DNA of 64,000 nucleotides from Monosporascus cannonballus (Eukaryota; Ascomycota; Sordariomycetes; Xylariales). The notes under the pieces are model-generated. The model made no database searches and was not told the DNA's origin. It saw only the letters and a list, made by a program, of their open reading frames with translations. Below are positions 1 to 11,964 of the stretch, piece after piece. The stretch covers positions 62,001 through 126,000 of the forward strand of contig QJNS01000220.1 of the NCBI GenBank assembly GCA_004154925.1. Direction: 5' to 3'. The translations under genes were made by a program, and so were the position numbers. The first letter of the stretch is position 1, and each line of letters opens with the position of its first letter.

Positions 1-128
1 TTTTCTTTCCAGTTCCCGAATTCGAGCCTAAAGCTATTAAGTAGGGGTTTCTAAGTGCTAGTCGATATTTTAACAATATTAAGTATTATTTAGAGTTTAA
101 CGGTACTACTAAATAAAAGCTTGTAACG
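1..128 (-). mobile_element. Element Z: 5' leader of a minus-strand Gypsy element, cut by the left window edge
   Basis: This stretch is nearly the same sequence as 28868-28995, the segment between the gag start and the 5' LTR of element B, and its last part also matches 11180-11213 in element A. It is therefore the untranslated leader of a minus-strand Gypsy element whose body lies left of the window. No coding sequence is visible. It is less mutated than the B copy, with GC-containing words kept where B has TA. Confidence 0.75.
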
Positions 129-479
129 TATAACGGCTAAACGGTTTAACCAATTATTAAACCTAAGTCGTACGGGTTTATGTTGGCAGGAGTATCGTAA
201 GAATCTAAGTAATGGATATAGGAACGTATTACGTCTCGTAATACCAAGGGTGCCTTGGGTAACGAATTGTTATTGCAAGCTAAAGCTATTTAAATTATGG
301 AATTAATGAACGTATATATCCTTCTCCTTTAGCTGGATTACCACCAGTAAGTTGGTGATCCGGCTCACTGGCTCACCACCAGTGAGTTGGTGATCCATCA
401 CGTGACCTGATCCACATGTTTTTCTTGGCCTTCTCCGTTGCGACCGTTCCTGGAGGCCGTGGCTTGTCAGGTCGTAACA
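129..479 (-). repeat. 5' LTR of element Z (type II LTR)
   Basis: The LTR starts TATAACGGCTAA (TG mutated to TA) and ends GGTCGTAACA. Its outer 190 bp match the LTRs at 11214, 12315, 22478, 28996, 60158 and 62619. Its middle holds two units of a 35-bp GGATTACCACCAG-type repeat (about 333-394), shared only with the solo LTRs at 12315 and 60158. Directly after it, at 480, sequence from the interior of another LTR of the same superfamily resumes, so Z sits inside the left LTR of element A. Confidence 0.8.
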
Positions 480-735
480 GTACCTTAGGTAACGATATTA
501 TATTACAAATTAAAGTTATTTAAATTATGGAAATAATAAGCATATATATATTAGTTTTTGGTATTATTGTTTATTTTTGCTGAATTATATTTAGCGAAGT
601 TTTGTTAAATAATTATTTAATGTTAATTAATCGTGTTTAATAGATTTTTGCTAAGTACTTATTGCGTAACCCAAAAGGCGGTCCGTGTTATTTTCGTTAA
701 CCGTTTCCTAAGGTCGAAATTGTTAGATTGTAATA
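480..735 (-). repeat. 3' LTR of element A (distal part only; split by Z)
   Basis: From about 482 the sequence aligns with 11336-11592, the other LTR of element A, and ends GATTGTAATA at 735, a mutated form of GTCGTAACA. The first half of this LTR is missing because Z is inserted in it; that half should lie left of the window. The junction word GTACC at 480-484 is the expected target duplication, but its partner cannot be seen. Mutation is heavier than in the right LTR. Confidence 0.75.
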
Positions 736-759
736 CGATTTTCTTTTCCTAAATCTTGC

Positions 760-1389
760 TTTTAAGATTTATTTTTTTTAGTCAGTGTTAACGGTTTTTT
801 ACGATATCGGGTTGCGTTATTAAAAGTTGTTATCAGGTTTTTTCCATTATTCGTTAGCAAAATCTGCTTTTTATTTTCGACGATTTTAATTTCGAAGTTA
901 TGCTGTATTTCTTATGTTTTTCTAAAGGTTGAAAATGCGAAATAATGGAAAATATTTTAAAATATAAGGTTTGCGATAAAACTGGCATTTTTGTTGAAAA
1001 ATATTTATACCCAAAACTAACATTTAAAACGAAAGGAAATTTTTGCAAAGAAATATTTTTTGGAATTATAAAAACGTTATTAACAGGAAATAAATAAAGT
1101 TATTACGTATTTAATCCGTTTTCGGAAATAAAAAGTTTTTTTCGTTTAAAAGAAATAAAAATGGTATAACGGAAATTATAATCGTTCGAGGAGCTAAAGG
1201 AGCAAGAACGTTAAAAGCAGGCTATCGCCGAGGTTTCTATAGCCGTATTAATTTTTTTTCGCTAGTCCCGTAAACTGGTCCGGTATCGGTAATATTAATT
1301 GGTTTGTTAGAGATATTAATTAGGATGCGATTATTTCTACTAGTTCGGTTATTACTGGTAAAAATTCTTTAATAAGCGTTAAACGCTAA
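760..1389 (+). pseudogene. Antisense accessory coiled-coil frame of element A
   Basis: The frame lies between the 3' LTR (left) and the chromodomain of A, on the strand opposite gag-pol. The best-preserved part (about 1150-1260) reads as an alternating acidic and basic stretch containing SFEELKEQER, followed near 1300-1389 by a tail with NWFV and KNSLISVKR before TAA at 1387-1389. The same tail (NWxIS, SSLIGVRR) ends the matching frames of B and E. The two parts are in different frames here, so at least one indel is present. The start is not resolved. Family function is unknown to me. A heptad-like, charged helix is the only structural inference. Confidence 0.55.
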
Positions 1390-3018
1390 TAAGGTTTTTG
1401 GCAGGTTCCTAGGTATTTTCGAAATCCGGGTACTTTTTCTACTTAATTAGGTACTAAGTAAATCCGTTTTATTTTCGTATATCGAAAATGGTTTCTATTT
1501 TATATGTTTATTTATTTTTTATTTTTATATTATTTTATGCCATATATATTTTGATTATATTTACTTCTAATTCGAATAAAAGACGTAAAAAATTGAATAA
1601 AATTTAACTTTTAGCAAAGGTTTTAATCAATAATTGTTTTTTTAAGACTTTTTAGTGATTTTGTATAGACCTATATATTTGAAATCGAATTTTGTATTAA
1701 ATTATTTTGTTTAAATATTTTTTATGGCAAAGAAAACCATTTTTTCTTTTTCAAAAATTAATTTTTTCAACATTTTCTAATTATAATATTTATTTATTTA
1801 ATTTCGTACGAATTCCAGTTCTGGTTTTATTTTCTGATATAAGTATCGTAATTATTTTAACGTAAGAATTATCTTAATATTAATTGGGCTATCGTTACGT
1901 ATTTTTTTGTAAATTTTTAGAATAAAATCAAAATTTACGTTCGTAAGTATTATTTTGATATTTTCGTAATAGCTGGTATTATAGGTTAATTATGCGATTA
2001 CCAATTCTTTAGTCCAATTATTTGTTCGTAATTAATGTAATATCGTAAGTAAATTTTTAAGATTTAATTTGTCCGTTTTATTTATTTATTTATTTAAGGT
2101 TTAAATACGTTACATAATTTGTGATTTAGACCGATTTATATTATTAGGCTTTGCTAAATTTTAGATATAAATATTGATCCTTTATCCGAAATAATGTCCA
2201 TAAATAATCCGTATATATTAAAGATATATTTGAAAAGAATATATGCTATTTGTTCGACCTCTATATCCTTGTGATATAATAGAAAATAAGAAAGATTCGT
2301 AAATCGATCGACAATTATAAAAATGCTGCCGTAATATATTTTTATAACTGGATTTTCTAATATAAGAAATTTAGTAATAAAGTTAAATATAACTAAATAC
2401 TATAATCGCTTTGTAACTGGTAATAACTGTAATTTTCTCTATGGCTTATATCGTCGAGTCTTTACTTTGGCGCAAATATCGTATTGCCATATGATTTTTT
2501 ATACCGTTAATTTCATTTTAATAAAGGAATATGTGCGTTAAAACCGTTTTAGGGTTTTATAAATCCTTAGATGTTCGTATAATTAATGTTCGTGTATTTT
2601 TCGTACTAGATTTTTCTGGTATTTTTCTAGAATTTGTATTTTGTCCGTTTTTTGGTTTTCTAGGAGATTATCGTTATATTACTGGATTTTCTGATATATA
2701 TCGTAATGTACTGCTCTAATTGTCGTAATTTGTCGTAGGCGTAAATATCCTTTTTTGGTGGTATCGAAAATTATATAACTAATTTTAACTAATTTTTTTC
2801 GAGGTCCGGTCGTTTATTCAAAGTATTTGCTTTATTATCCTTTGAGCTTTTCCTATAAATAATAACGAAATCGAAATTCGTTAATTTTTTATATAACGAA
2901 ATTATAATCCTGTAAGTTCTCTAATTGTAATAAATCGGGTAAAATTTTGATAATTTATATAAATTTCAATCTAATACAAGTTTCCCTTTAGGAAATACCT
3001 AAATTTTCGAAATGCCAC
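1380..3018 (-). pseudogene. Element A pol, 3' part: integrase and chromodomain
   Basis: Read on the minus strand, 1385-1510 gives a chromodomain pattern (IFDIRK, then YLIK, KKYPDFENT, EPAKNL) with RIP stops replacing Trp or Gln. About 1690-1770 gives the integrase C-terminal motif ending in LDFKYIG with a following PYK-type run. About 1850-3018 holds the integrase catalytic core in the same order as in B. The frame is cut at 3018 by the LTR of element C. In an active element this enzyme would insert the cDNA, with the chromodomain steering it to heterochromatin. No frame is open long enough to encode it now. Confidence 0.65.
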
Positions 3019-3208
3019 TGTTCCAGGCTAGAGCCTATAGGGCAGCTCGGGCTTACGGAGCGAGCTCCTTAGCCCAAGCTTACCCATATGTATATAGGGA
3101 GCAGCCACCTCGCTGGTGGCTAACTGTTTCTTCCTTTCCCTCCTTACTTTGAATATAAACCTTTATTGGGCCGTATTTCCGTTTAACTTATGTATTATGC
3201 CCATTATA
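3019..3208 (+). repeat. 5' LTR of element C
   Basis: The LTR starts TGTTCCAGGCTAGAGCC and ends CCCATTATA (the other copies end CCCGTTACA). It is 190 bp, the same length as the copies at 8435 and 24464. It contains a long near-perfect inverted repeat around GGAGCGAGCTCC (about 3047-3075) and a smaller one at the AGCCACC/GGTGGCT pair (3103-3121). The first 130 bp are little mutated; the last 40 bp carry clear TpA changes. Confidence 0.88.
3091..3098 (+). promoter_or_regulatory. Likely TATA box in the C-family LTR
   Basis: TATATAGG lies in the middle of the LTR and is identical in the 8435-8624 LTR and in the reversed solo LTR at 24464-24653. Its position after the GC-rich inverted repeat and about 110 bp before the LTR end fits the U3/R boundary of an LTR promoter. 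This is inferred from position and conservation only. Confidence 0.45.
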
Positions 3209-3289
3209 TATATTTAAGGTTATAACTTATTATAACTTTTAGGAAGTTAGGTAAAAACGAAACGTTTTTTAAAAATATCTTAATTATGG

Positions 3290-6200
3290 ATAATAAGCTA
3301 AAAAAATTTTTATAACAAGGTAATTATAAGGTAATATAACTAACGAAATTATAAGCGAACTTACGGTATTAATTTCGTTCTGAATTATTACAGAAAATTT
3401 ATAATATTAGTTATTCGTAAATATACTTTAAAAGCTTAATATATAGCAGAAAAAGTTTGCTAAATTAGTTTTTAGCCGTAATAAAACGATAAATAATTTG
3501 TTTAACCGGATAACGGAAGTAAAAAGATATTTTTTTACGAAAGCGGAAGAAAAAAAAACCCTTATAAAACAAGACCCGTTTTATTAAAAATTTACGGTAA
3601 GCCCGCCGCTTAATAACGTATTCGCAAAAACGAATCGTAAACCTATAAAATAACTTTTATAGGATCGGAAACAAAAAACGTTCCGTTCGTTTTTCGCCAT
3701 GCTCTATACGAAAATAAAAAAAAACCGGTTTATTTCCGGTTTTTTTGCAGTAATTTATTTAGATATTATAATATTTGTATTTACTGAAAAATAATTATAA
3801 TTTAATTATTAATTCGAAATAGGAGGATTACGAAAACATTTTAACGTTAATAATTTTTTATATAAAAATAATTCGAAAATAAATAAACGGTATAATCCGT
3901 TAAAATAATTATAACGTATAAAGTAAGATAATAATTAATAGTTTTAAAATTATTTATTAGATTTTAAATTTAAATTAATCGAATATAAAGATTTAACGTA
4001 ACTTTTAATAAGTAAGGTGGTTTCCTTAAATACCGATATTAATACGTAATTCCGCAATATGTTAATTACGAAAAATATACCTTATAATAATTATAACCGT
4101 TAAATACGTAAGGCAAAAAAAGTAATTAATCGCTTAAAAGTTTTAACCGATTATTATATAAATAAAAAAAACGATTTGGTATTCCGGTAAAAAAATAAAA
4201 TAACTAATTAATAATAATACGTAAACCAAATTAATAAACCGGTTTAAATAATAAATATTTAAGGAGATATATTTATAACGGACGTTATATAGCTAATTAC
4301 GTTAATTTTTAAACTTATAAACCAATAACGAAATAATCGAAAAAACCGATCCGGGGGTAATTCGAAATAAGGTTCGGATAACCGGCCTTATGCAAAATAG
4401 CTTTTCGATAACGAAATAAAAATTCGGAAACGGAAAAAATAATACTTCTATTACGCCGTTAAGAAATATTCGAACTGGAAATACCCTAAATACAAATCTG
4501 CAAAACGGTTTCGTCCGGCTAAAATGGAAATTACGGCAGTAAATTTGTGAAATACCGTTAACGGGAATAACGAATTAAATAACGAAAATTTAAAAAAATA
4601 ACCCCTATTAAAAATTATTAACAAAAAAACGTAATAAAGAAAAAATTAAAAAGAATTAATAATAAACTAAATAATACTTTTTTTATATTAAACGGGTTAA
4701 TTAATAATATTATATATATAAACGTTTTAATCGATAATAAATATATTTATTATTTTACGTTTAATTAATAATTAATTTGCCGTTTAAAATTATAATATAT
4801 ATTTATTATATTTTATCCGTTAAGGTTAACGAAAAATAACGAATTTATAATAACCGTAATTCGAAAAGTTATTTACGTTAACGTACATTTAAACGGCCGC
4901 CTAAAACGAATCTGAAGGTACGTAATTAAAAATTTATTTTATTCTTTTATTTTAAGAAAACTTTAAATAAAATATAATAATATTATGTACAAGGCGAAAT
5001 AACGGTTTATCCGTTTCGCGAATAATATTACCGCGCTTATATTACGCGAAAAAAGATAATTTAATAAAAAACCTAAGGACCGCTTAAAAAAGCAATTATA
5101 AAAGTACAAAAAAACCTACCTAATAACGGTTATAACCTTTGCAGTAATAACGCGGCAAAACCGCTATAGAAAAAACGGGACATAATTATTCGCAATCTTT
5201 ATAAAAAATATTAATAAGGCTTTAAAAGTAAAACCGCAATTAACTTCTAAAGATATAACGAAACGTTTTTTTAAAAAAATACGGAAATTCCGAAACCTTT
5301 TTGCAAATAATAAAAATTTATTATTATTACCTTATTATAATAATAATAACGTAATAATAAACTTAAAAATAAATATCTTAAATTAAAAAAAATCTTATAA
5401 AAACTCTTATATAAAATATTAAAAGAAAAATTATTAGTTTTACGTAAAATATTTATAAACCTATTTAACAAAAATTGGATTCGGGTTAATAATTTCTTTA
5501 TAGGTATTCCGGTATTATTTGCAAAAAAACCTAATAAGAATTTATAATTTATATAAATTATAAAGAATTAAATAAAATTACGAAACAAAATTATTATTTT
5601 TTTCTATTAATAAAGAAAATGTTACGAACCTTATTATAAGCCCGGTGGTTTACGAAGCTCGACGTTCGAACGGCTTTTTACCGGTTACATATTTATTAGA
5701 AAAACGAATAAAAAATTACGTTTCTTATACGTTTCGGGTTTTTCGAATAGTTAATATGCTTATTTGGCCTTAACGGTATATCGGTTACCTTTTAACGTTA
5801 TATTAATATTACGTTAAAACGTTATTTTAATAATTTTTACTTTACGTACATAAACGATATATTAATTTATTCGTCCGGTTTTCGAACCGACTATATAACT
5901 AAAGTTAAGCTAATATTCCGCCGCTTAACAAAAATAAAACTAAAATTAAATCCGGATAAATACGAATTCGTAATCCAGGAAACGAAATACTTAAAATTTA
6001 TTATCGAAACAAAAATAAGTTTAAAAATTAATCCTAAAAAAATAACGGTTATTCGGGAATAAAAAGCCTTTATTAACGTAAAAAAAGTTAAAAGCTTTAT
6101 CGGATTCGTTAATTTTTACCAAACCTTTATAAAAAATTTTAACGGAATAACGGCTCCATTTTTACAACTAATTAAGAAAAAAAACCCTTTCCGCTAGAAA

Positions 6201-8434
6201 AACGAAAAACAATAAGCCTTTAATTAATTTAAAAAACTTTTTATTATAACGCTTATTTTTACGTATTAAGACCCCTAAAAAAACGGTAATAAAAGCAAAT
6301 TATTCCGGCTGGGCAGCTGGAAAATATTTATCTTAATTTGATTTATTAAAACGCTTATAATTAATTACGTATTTTTTAAGAAAAGTATTATTAACTAAAT
6401 ATAATTACGAAATATATAATAAAAAACTGTTAATTATTATTAAAGCATTAACAAAATAAAAAGGGAAATTTTAAGAATTAATTAATTTTTTTATAATTTT
6501 AATAAATTACGTAAACTTTTAATACCTTAAAAATATTTACAAATTTATTAAAAAGCAAATTCGATAAACCGGCTTTTTATTCGCTTTTAATTTCGTATTT
6601 AAATATTGCCCTAATAAGTTAATAAATTGACTTAATATTATATTTTGCAAATTTTAAAACGTATTTCGCGGCGAAAAAGATATTAAGCTTTAAAGGCGGG
6701 TAACCCGGTTAATTAAGGAAAAATAATTATTTAATAAATCGACGCGGATTTAAAAAGTTTTAATAACCGTAATTTACTTAAAACGAAATAATAACGAACG
6801 ATCGGTTATACCCCCTAGCAACAAAGTATTTTTTGAAAAAAACCTTTAAAAATATAAAATTTAAAAATTACTAAAAATAAAACTTTAAATATGGCATACG
6901 CTGCCGTAACTCAGAAATTACGTAATTTCCCTCTAGCTATAAGCGCAATAAAAAATTTTATAACAAAATACTTTTTCGACCCCAAAAACTTTTTATAATT
7001 TAAAAAACGTACTTAGGTTCCTATTTGGGAACCGTTTCGAACGTTATTAATTTAATAGGTATGCGACTTTTATATTACCGGCCACCTAAAAAAATGTTAC
7101 GTTAATAATATTAATTCGTAATTATTATTAATTGGAATAAATTTAAAATATATGCCGTTTTTATTATAATTATAATATATATAATAGGTCGTACGTATAA
7201 AAAGAAATAAAAAAAGAATTACTATAACCCTTACTTATTTTAAACCGATTTTATTCAGATTTTTCGGTAACTTTTATAATTAACTTATCGGCAAAATAAA
7301 AAAAGGACCTTTGCTTTTTTATGATATTTTACGATCGTTTAATAAAAACGGTTATTTTAAAGCCGATACTTAATATGGACGCAGAAATATACGTTTAATA
7401 TTTTGTTACTTATTATTGAAAATATTACGGTTTCCTTAAAAGATTAATATCCGATAAAGGAAATAACTAAATAAATAAATTCTGGACTTATTTATGTAAT
7501 TTAATAAATATATAATAATAATTTAATATATTCTTTTATTCTTAAACGAATAAAATTACGAAAAGAATTAATCAAAAAACTTTTACGTATTTCCGTTATT
7601 TTATAAATTACGTATAATATAATTAAGTTAAGTTTTTACCGATAGCATAATTAGCCTTTAACGGCAAAAATTTTTCGTTAAGGGTAAACCTTTTTTTTTA
7701 ATTTACGGGTACGATATAAAGCTTATTAATAAGGTACCGGTAATCTCCTAATTAACTCCCAAAACGGAAAAAGCTATTAATTTCGTTAAAAAGTTACGAA
7801 AAAATACGGAATTCGTATAAGTTATTATAATATCGGTTTAAGCCCGGATAAAATAATTAATTAACGTTTTTAAAAATAAGTACCATACTTTAAAATAAGA
7901 GACCTAATATAATTAAATTTAAAAAATATAATTACCCCGTAATTATTTAAAAACTTATTTTGGATATACGTTAAATATAAAATTACCGTAATTACATTAT
8001 ATAATACCGTAAAATTAAACGTACTGTTAAAAATATATCCGAAATTCGACTTAAATTTTCTAAAATTAATAATAAAAAACCCGTTATTTAGCCAGATTTT
8101 AAATAATAACTAACCGTTACCGATATTATTAAAAAAAAAAGAAAAAAGAATATGTAATAAAACGTATATTAAAAGCTGAAAGTAAGCGCATAAATTGCGG
8201 TCGCCGAAAAGAATTATTCGTAAAGTAGATAAGTTACGCCGAACCGGTATAGGAATTACGTAATAGTTTCAAAAATATAACTGCCCTTAATAATTTCGAA
8301 AGATTATTCGGAAACGGAAACGGAATCGGCAGAAACGTAAAGGCACGAATAAAAACAAGAGGAAAAAGATATAAGCAAAGCCGCCGCCGCCTCGTTATAG
8401 CCTCGTTACTCCCTAAAGGCGAGGAAAGGGGTGA
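3290..8434 (+). pseudogene. Element C gag-pol remains (RT, RNase H, integrase, chromodomain)
   Basis: The reverse transcriptase starts near 5649 (FTKLDVRTAFYRLHI) and reaches the catalytic box at 5847-5858, which now reads YIND instead of YIDD. Downstream, KLNPDKYEF and FIGFVNFYQ follow, then RNase H from about 6290. The integrase core is readable at about 7226-7720 (RFYSDFSVTFI, then DRLIKTV and the SDKG box). A chromodomain with FVK, YAEP and FERLFGNGN lies at about 8150-8300. Family knowledge: this is the polyprotein order of Ty3/Gypsy chromoviruses. The gag limits upstream of about 5300 are not resolved. There is no antisense accessory frame between chromodomain and LTR in this element, unlike A, B, E, F and G. 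Confidence 0.8.
8415..8434 (+). promoter_or_regulatory. Polypurine tract of element C
   Basis: A run of 20 bases that is all purine except one C and one T ends directly at the TG of the 3' LTR. This is the expected plus-strand priming site for an LTR retrotransposon in this orientation and supports the LTR boundary at 8435. Confidence 0.6.
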
Positions 8435-8624
8435 TGTTATAAGCTAAAGCCTATAAGGCAGTTCGGGCTTACGGAACGAGCTCCTTAGCCCGAACTTACC
8501 CATATGTATATAGGGAGCAGCCATTTTGCTGGTGGCTAGCTGTTTCTCCCTTTCCCTCCTCACCTTGAATATAAACCTTTGTTGGGCCGTGCCTCCGTTC
8601 AACCTACGCATTGTGCCCGTTACA
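8435..8624 (+). repeat. 3' LTR of element C
   Basis: It starts TGTTATAAGCTAAAGCC and ends GTGCCCGTTACA, 190 bp. Mutations are at the left end, whereas the 5' LTR is mutated at its right end; both LTRs are therefore mutated on their left or right unevenly. The reading frame of 67 codons from 8526 is only the LTR read through and has no support as a gene. Confidence 0.88.
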
Positions 8625-11200
8625 TATTTTTCTTTAATGCCCGTTTTTCTATATTTTGTTCTTTTAAATAATAAGGTTTTTATTATATTCTTATACCTAT
8701 ATTCGTCGTTATTATCGATCGAATATTAAAATCTTAATTTTTTTATTTATTAATAAAGAATAAAATAAACTTTACTTAATTAATTTTTTTATTAATTAAA
8801 ATTCCCTACTAACGTATCCATAGTAATCTTAAGATTATATCGTAATTTTTAAATAAAACGATATCGAAATCAATTATCTAGTATTTTCTTTAGATAAAAA
8901 TCTCGAAATAATTAATTTCGCGTATAATTTTCCTATTATCGTAAGCGAATTCCTGATTTTCGATATTTATTATTATATAAAGTTCTAATTTGTATTTTTA
9001 TAATAATTTAAACTTATTAACCATATTTAGTACAATATAATTTTCGCTTAAAGTTTTTGCAATCTATTATTACGGTATATTAATACGTTCCGATTCGTAT
9101 ATTTAAGATAATAAAGTTATTAACGGTTTTTATTATTACGTTTAAAGCCTTTTTTAGAAATTTTCTTTAATTTTTTAAATTTCGTTATCTTACGACTTTT
9201 TTATAAATAACCTTTTTTTAATTTTTGTTCGAATCTGTCGAATTTTATTTATAATTTTTCGTTTAACGCGTTAAGTTGCTATATTTGTCGTTATTGCCGA
9301 CATACTGTTTTTTCGAATTATATTAATTATTTTTGGTTTTATTACAGGTTTTTTTATCGAATAAATTATTTTTTTATATTTGCGACTACATCCCATTATA
9401 CGTCGTTTTAACTGTCGTTTCGGAGATCTTTTATAAATTAACGTATTTTTTTCTTAATAGCCTTTTTTCGGAAAGGTTTGTAATAAATATTAATTAAAAA
9501 TAAAAATTCGTAATAACTTTTTAGTAATATTTCTCCATTATACGCTGGATTAATTCCTTTTCCGTTTGGTGGTTATATTATTAAAAATAACAGAAAATGG
9601 TTTTTTGCGTGCATTACCTTTTTTCGAGCCAGCTTTTTATTTCGGCTAATTATTAAATATTTCCTGGGGTTATAGTTCGAAAATATCGATATTATTGTTT
9701 ATTGCTTTTGTTATTTCCACTACGGTTTAAAAAGTCGAACCTTTCGTAATATATACGAGTAATTCGTCCGTAAATATGTTATTTTTATTTCGCGTAATCG
9801 GGATATTTTCGTCGTCGACAATATATAGTATGAATTTTGCCGTATCGATTAAAAGTTCCGAGACAAAGTTTTTCTATCCAATTCTGATATTTACGTAATT
9901 ATTTTTGTAATATTTTTTGTTGGGTTCGCGATGTTTATTAAGCTAACTTTCTAATTTTTCGCATTTTTCGTCGAATTTCTTATCGTAATAGTCTTTGCTG
10001 TATTTTTCGCTATAGAGGATTTAATATGTACTTAAGCTGAATTATGTTGATAAATTTGCTTCCGTTCTTTTGGTTTTTTCTGGATTATCCCTTAGGTACA
10101 GGTTTCCAGTTATCCTAACGGGGCTTTTTGGGTATTTTATATTAAGATGTTTTGTATCCTATTTTGTTTCAATTATAATATTTGGTTTAGCTCCAGTTTT
10201 TTTGTAAATAGCTTTTAATTCTATAGATCCTGGTTTTGTGCCGTAAAAAGTGTTATTATGTCGAAAAATGCTGATATTAATCATATAACGAAATTTATTA
10301 TTATTTTTTCCTTTAATGCTTTTAATACGTTATATATATTGTCGATCGTTAATTTTAACTGCTATAACGATATAATTCGATAAATAATTAGACCGGTTAA
10401 ATTTAAAAAGGTTTTTTTGTAAATTTTTTTAAGCCGTTTAAAAATTTGGCCATTAATACTTTTTGTCCCTAATTTAGTTTAACAGCTAACTGAATTAGCG
10501 TACTGCTATAATTAGATATTAATTTTTTGTCGTAATTATTGGATTTATATATCGCTTTTTCTTTTTTTGTTTATTATTCCGAAAACCTTTATTAATATTT
10601 ATTCGAATTATTCGTAATTGCTATAAATTCGTATTATTTTTGGGTTTCGTTTTTTCGACTAATAAAGTAACGTGTTTTTTTATAGCGGGTTCGAATTAAA
10701 TGGCCGTATTTCCGATAAGCCGTTCGATTGCAAATTCCATTCGTATAATAAATATAATAAGTCGAATAAGAAAATATCTGAAATATACTTAATATTAAGT
10801 TAAAAATAATTATAATTTAGTTAAAATTCCGTCGAAAAGTTCTGGCTTAAGAAGCTTAAGAACTTTTTTTGATTTTTTAATAAAGTTTAATTAAATAACC
10901 TGGTTTATTTAAAAAATTTTCTTAATTTCGAAAATTTTTTTTCTTTAACCTTTTTATGAGCGGCTTAAAGAGACGTCGTAAGATTATTATTATCTTTTTT
11001 AAGCTGGATAATACGTTCGTTTATGGCATCCAGACGTCGAAGAACTTCTTTGCGAAAAAAACAAGGTTTTTTCTTTTCCTCCTCAGATTTTATTCCAGTG
11101 TCCAGGTAATCAGGGATCTGGTAAATGCGCTGTTCAGGTTGTTTGCTAATAAATATAGCGTTAATCGATATTGCTTAAAATCTGATAATATTATTAAATA
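8625..11200 (-). pseudogene. Element A gag and protease region
   Basis: This part aligns with B 26580-28990. Near the 5' end (about 10940-11180, minus strand) a well-kept stretch reads as a Gag N-terminus rich in charged residues: QIPDYLDTG, EEEKKK, then EVLRRLDAINERIIQLKKD, which looks helical. A poorly preserved basic region follows at about 9200-9500. The part towards 8625 would be the protease and the start of reverse transcriptase, but no catalytic motif can be read. Base composition is better in the last 250 bp, so RIP damage is uneven. Confidence 0.6.
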
Positions 11201-11213
11201 AAAGTTTATAACG

Positions 11214-11592
11214 TATAACGGCTAAAAGGTTTAATTAATTATTAAACCTTAATCGTACGAGTTTATGTTAATAGAAATATCGTGGAAATCTAAGTAATAA
11301 ATATAATAATCGTATTACGTTTCGTAATATTAAAAGTACTTTAGGTAACGATATTATATTACAAGCTGAAATTAATTAAATTATGGAAATAATAAGCGTA
11401 TATATATTGGTTTTTGGTATTACTGCTTATATTTGCTTAATTGTACTTAGCGAATTTTTGTTAAACAGTTATTCAGTGCTGATCAGTTGTGCTGAGTAGA
11501 TCTTTGCTAAATACTTATCACGTGACCCAAGAGGTGGTCCGTGTCATCCTCGTTGACCGTTTTCTGAGGCCGGAGCTTGTCAGGTCGTAACA
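11214..11592 (-). repeat. 5' LTR of element A (type III LTR)
   Basis: The LTR starts TATAACGGCT and ends AGGTCGTAACA, 379 bp. The first 190 bp are common to all LTRs of this superfamily here. The middle (TTGGTTTTTGGTATTACTGC and onward) is found only in the two LTRs of A. The last 110 bp are almost free of RIP changes, while the first 190 bp are heavily changed. Confidence 0.85.
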
Positions 11593-11964
11593 GATCGGAT
11601 ATGCCGATGTTTCAAGAGAGAATAACAAGCCTTCGCGGATAATAGATCTAGCCTGTTCCCGTAACATCAAGGATCCGCTTTTACGCCTTACGGGCGCCTG
11701 TGGGATTTAGGTATGGGGTATAGTGATAACGTGTAATGAATGCCCCATTTATCTAATGCTTAGGGCCTACTTTCCCGAAACACCTTATTATCGTAAGCCG
11801 CAGTTTTCGGCCCCAGTCTCTCGTTATCTGCCTATCGAACTTTTAGGCGTAAGAAACTACATCGCCTCCTGAAGGCCTGATTCGGCAGAAAACAGGTTAA
11901 GGAATATAAAGGTTGAACGTCTTTTACCTAGAAAGAAAACCGGTGCTTTCGTTACCTTAGCTAG
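11593..11964. other. Unassigned low-RIP DNA
   Basis: About 370 bp of balanced base composition with normal CpA content follow element A. I see no long frame, no tRNA-like cloverleaf and no repeat partner in this window. It may be remaining host intergenic DNA or the edge of an element not otherwise represented. Confidence 0.4.

Larger units (their letters stand above)
3019..8624 (+). mobile_element. Element C: plus-strand chromodomain Gypsy retrotransposon with 190-bp LTRs
   Basis: The element is bounded by two 190-bp LTRs (3019-3208 and 8435-8624) in direct orientation and is 5606 bp long. Inside are, in order, a gag region, reverse transcriptase, RNase H, integrase and a C-terminal chromodomain, all on the plus strand and all riddled with stops. 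A purine tract precedes the 3' LTR. The 5-bp flanks do not match (GCCAC against TATTT). The host sequence on the two sides is about 1.24 kb apart in the homologous element B, so this copy did not arise by one simple insertion. Confidence 0.85.
480..11592 (-). mobile_element. Element A: minus-strand chromodomain Gypsy retrotransposon, interrupted by element C
   Basis: A is homologous to element B (22478-29367) along its length: accessory frame, chromodomain and integrase at 736-3018, then gag and protease at 8625-11213, then the 5' LTR at 11214-11592. Between the two halves lies element C. Compared with B, A lacks the segment equal to B 25337-26579 (about 1.24 kb), which in B encodes the reverse transcriptase core, so A is both interrupted and deleted. 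It also lacks the solo LTR found in B. All frames carry many stops from RIP. Confidence 0.8.

Noticed and set aside
2531..2719. 62-codon plus-strand frame
   Set aside because: Antisense to the integrase of element A; the matching part of B (24870-25050) is not open in that sense.
8526..8729. 67-codon plus-strand frame that looks like a small secreted protein (and its twin on the minus strand at 24344-24556)
   Set aside because: Both are the C-family LTR read in the same frame; the similarity between them is LTR identity, not protein conservation.
10956..11201. 81-codon plus-strand frame
   Set aside because: It is antisense to the well-preserved Gag N-terminus of element A and is not conserved in B. 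It sits at the gag end, not where the accessory frame is found.
11593..11964. tRNA or other RNA gene in the GC-richer patch
   Set aside because: No TTCGANTC-type box or cloverleaf arms could be placed.
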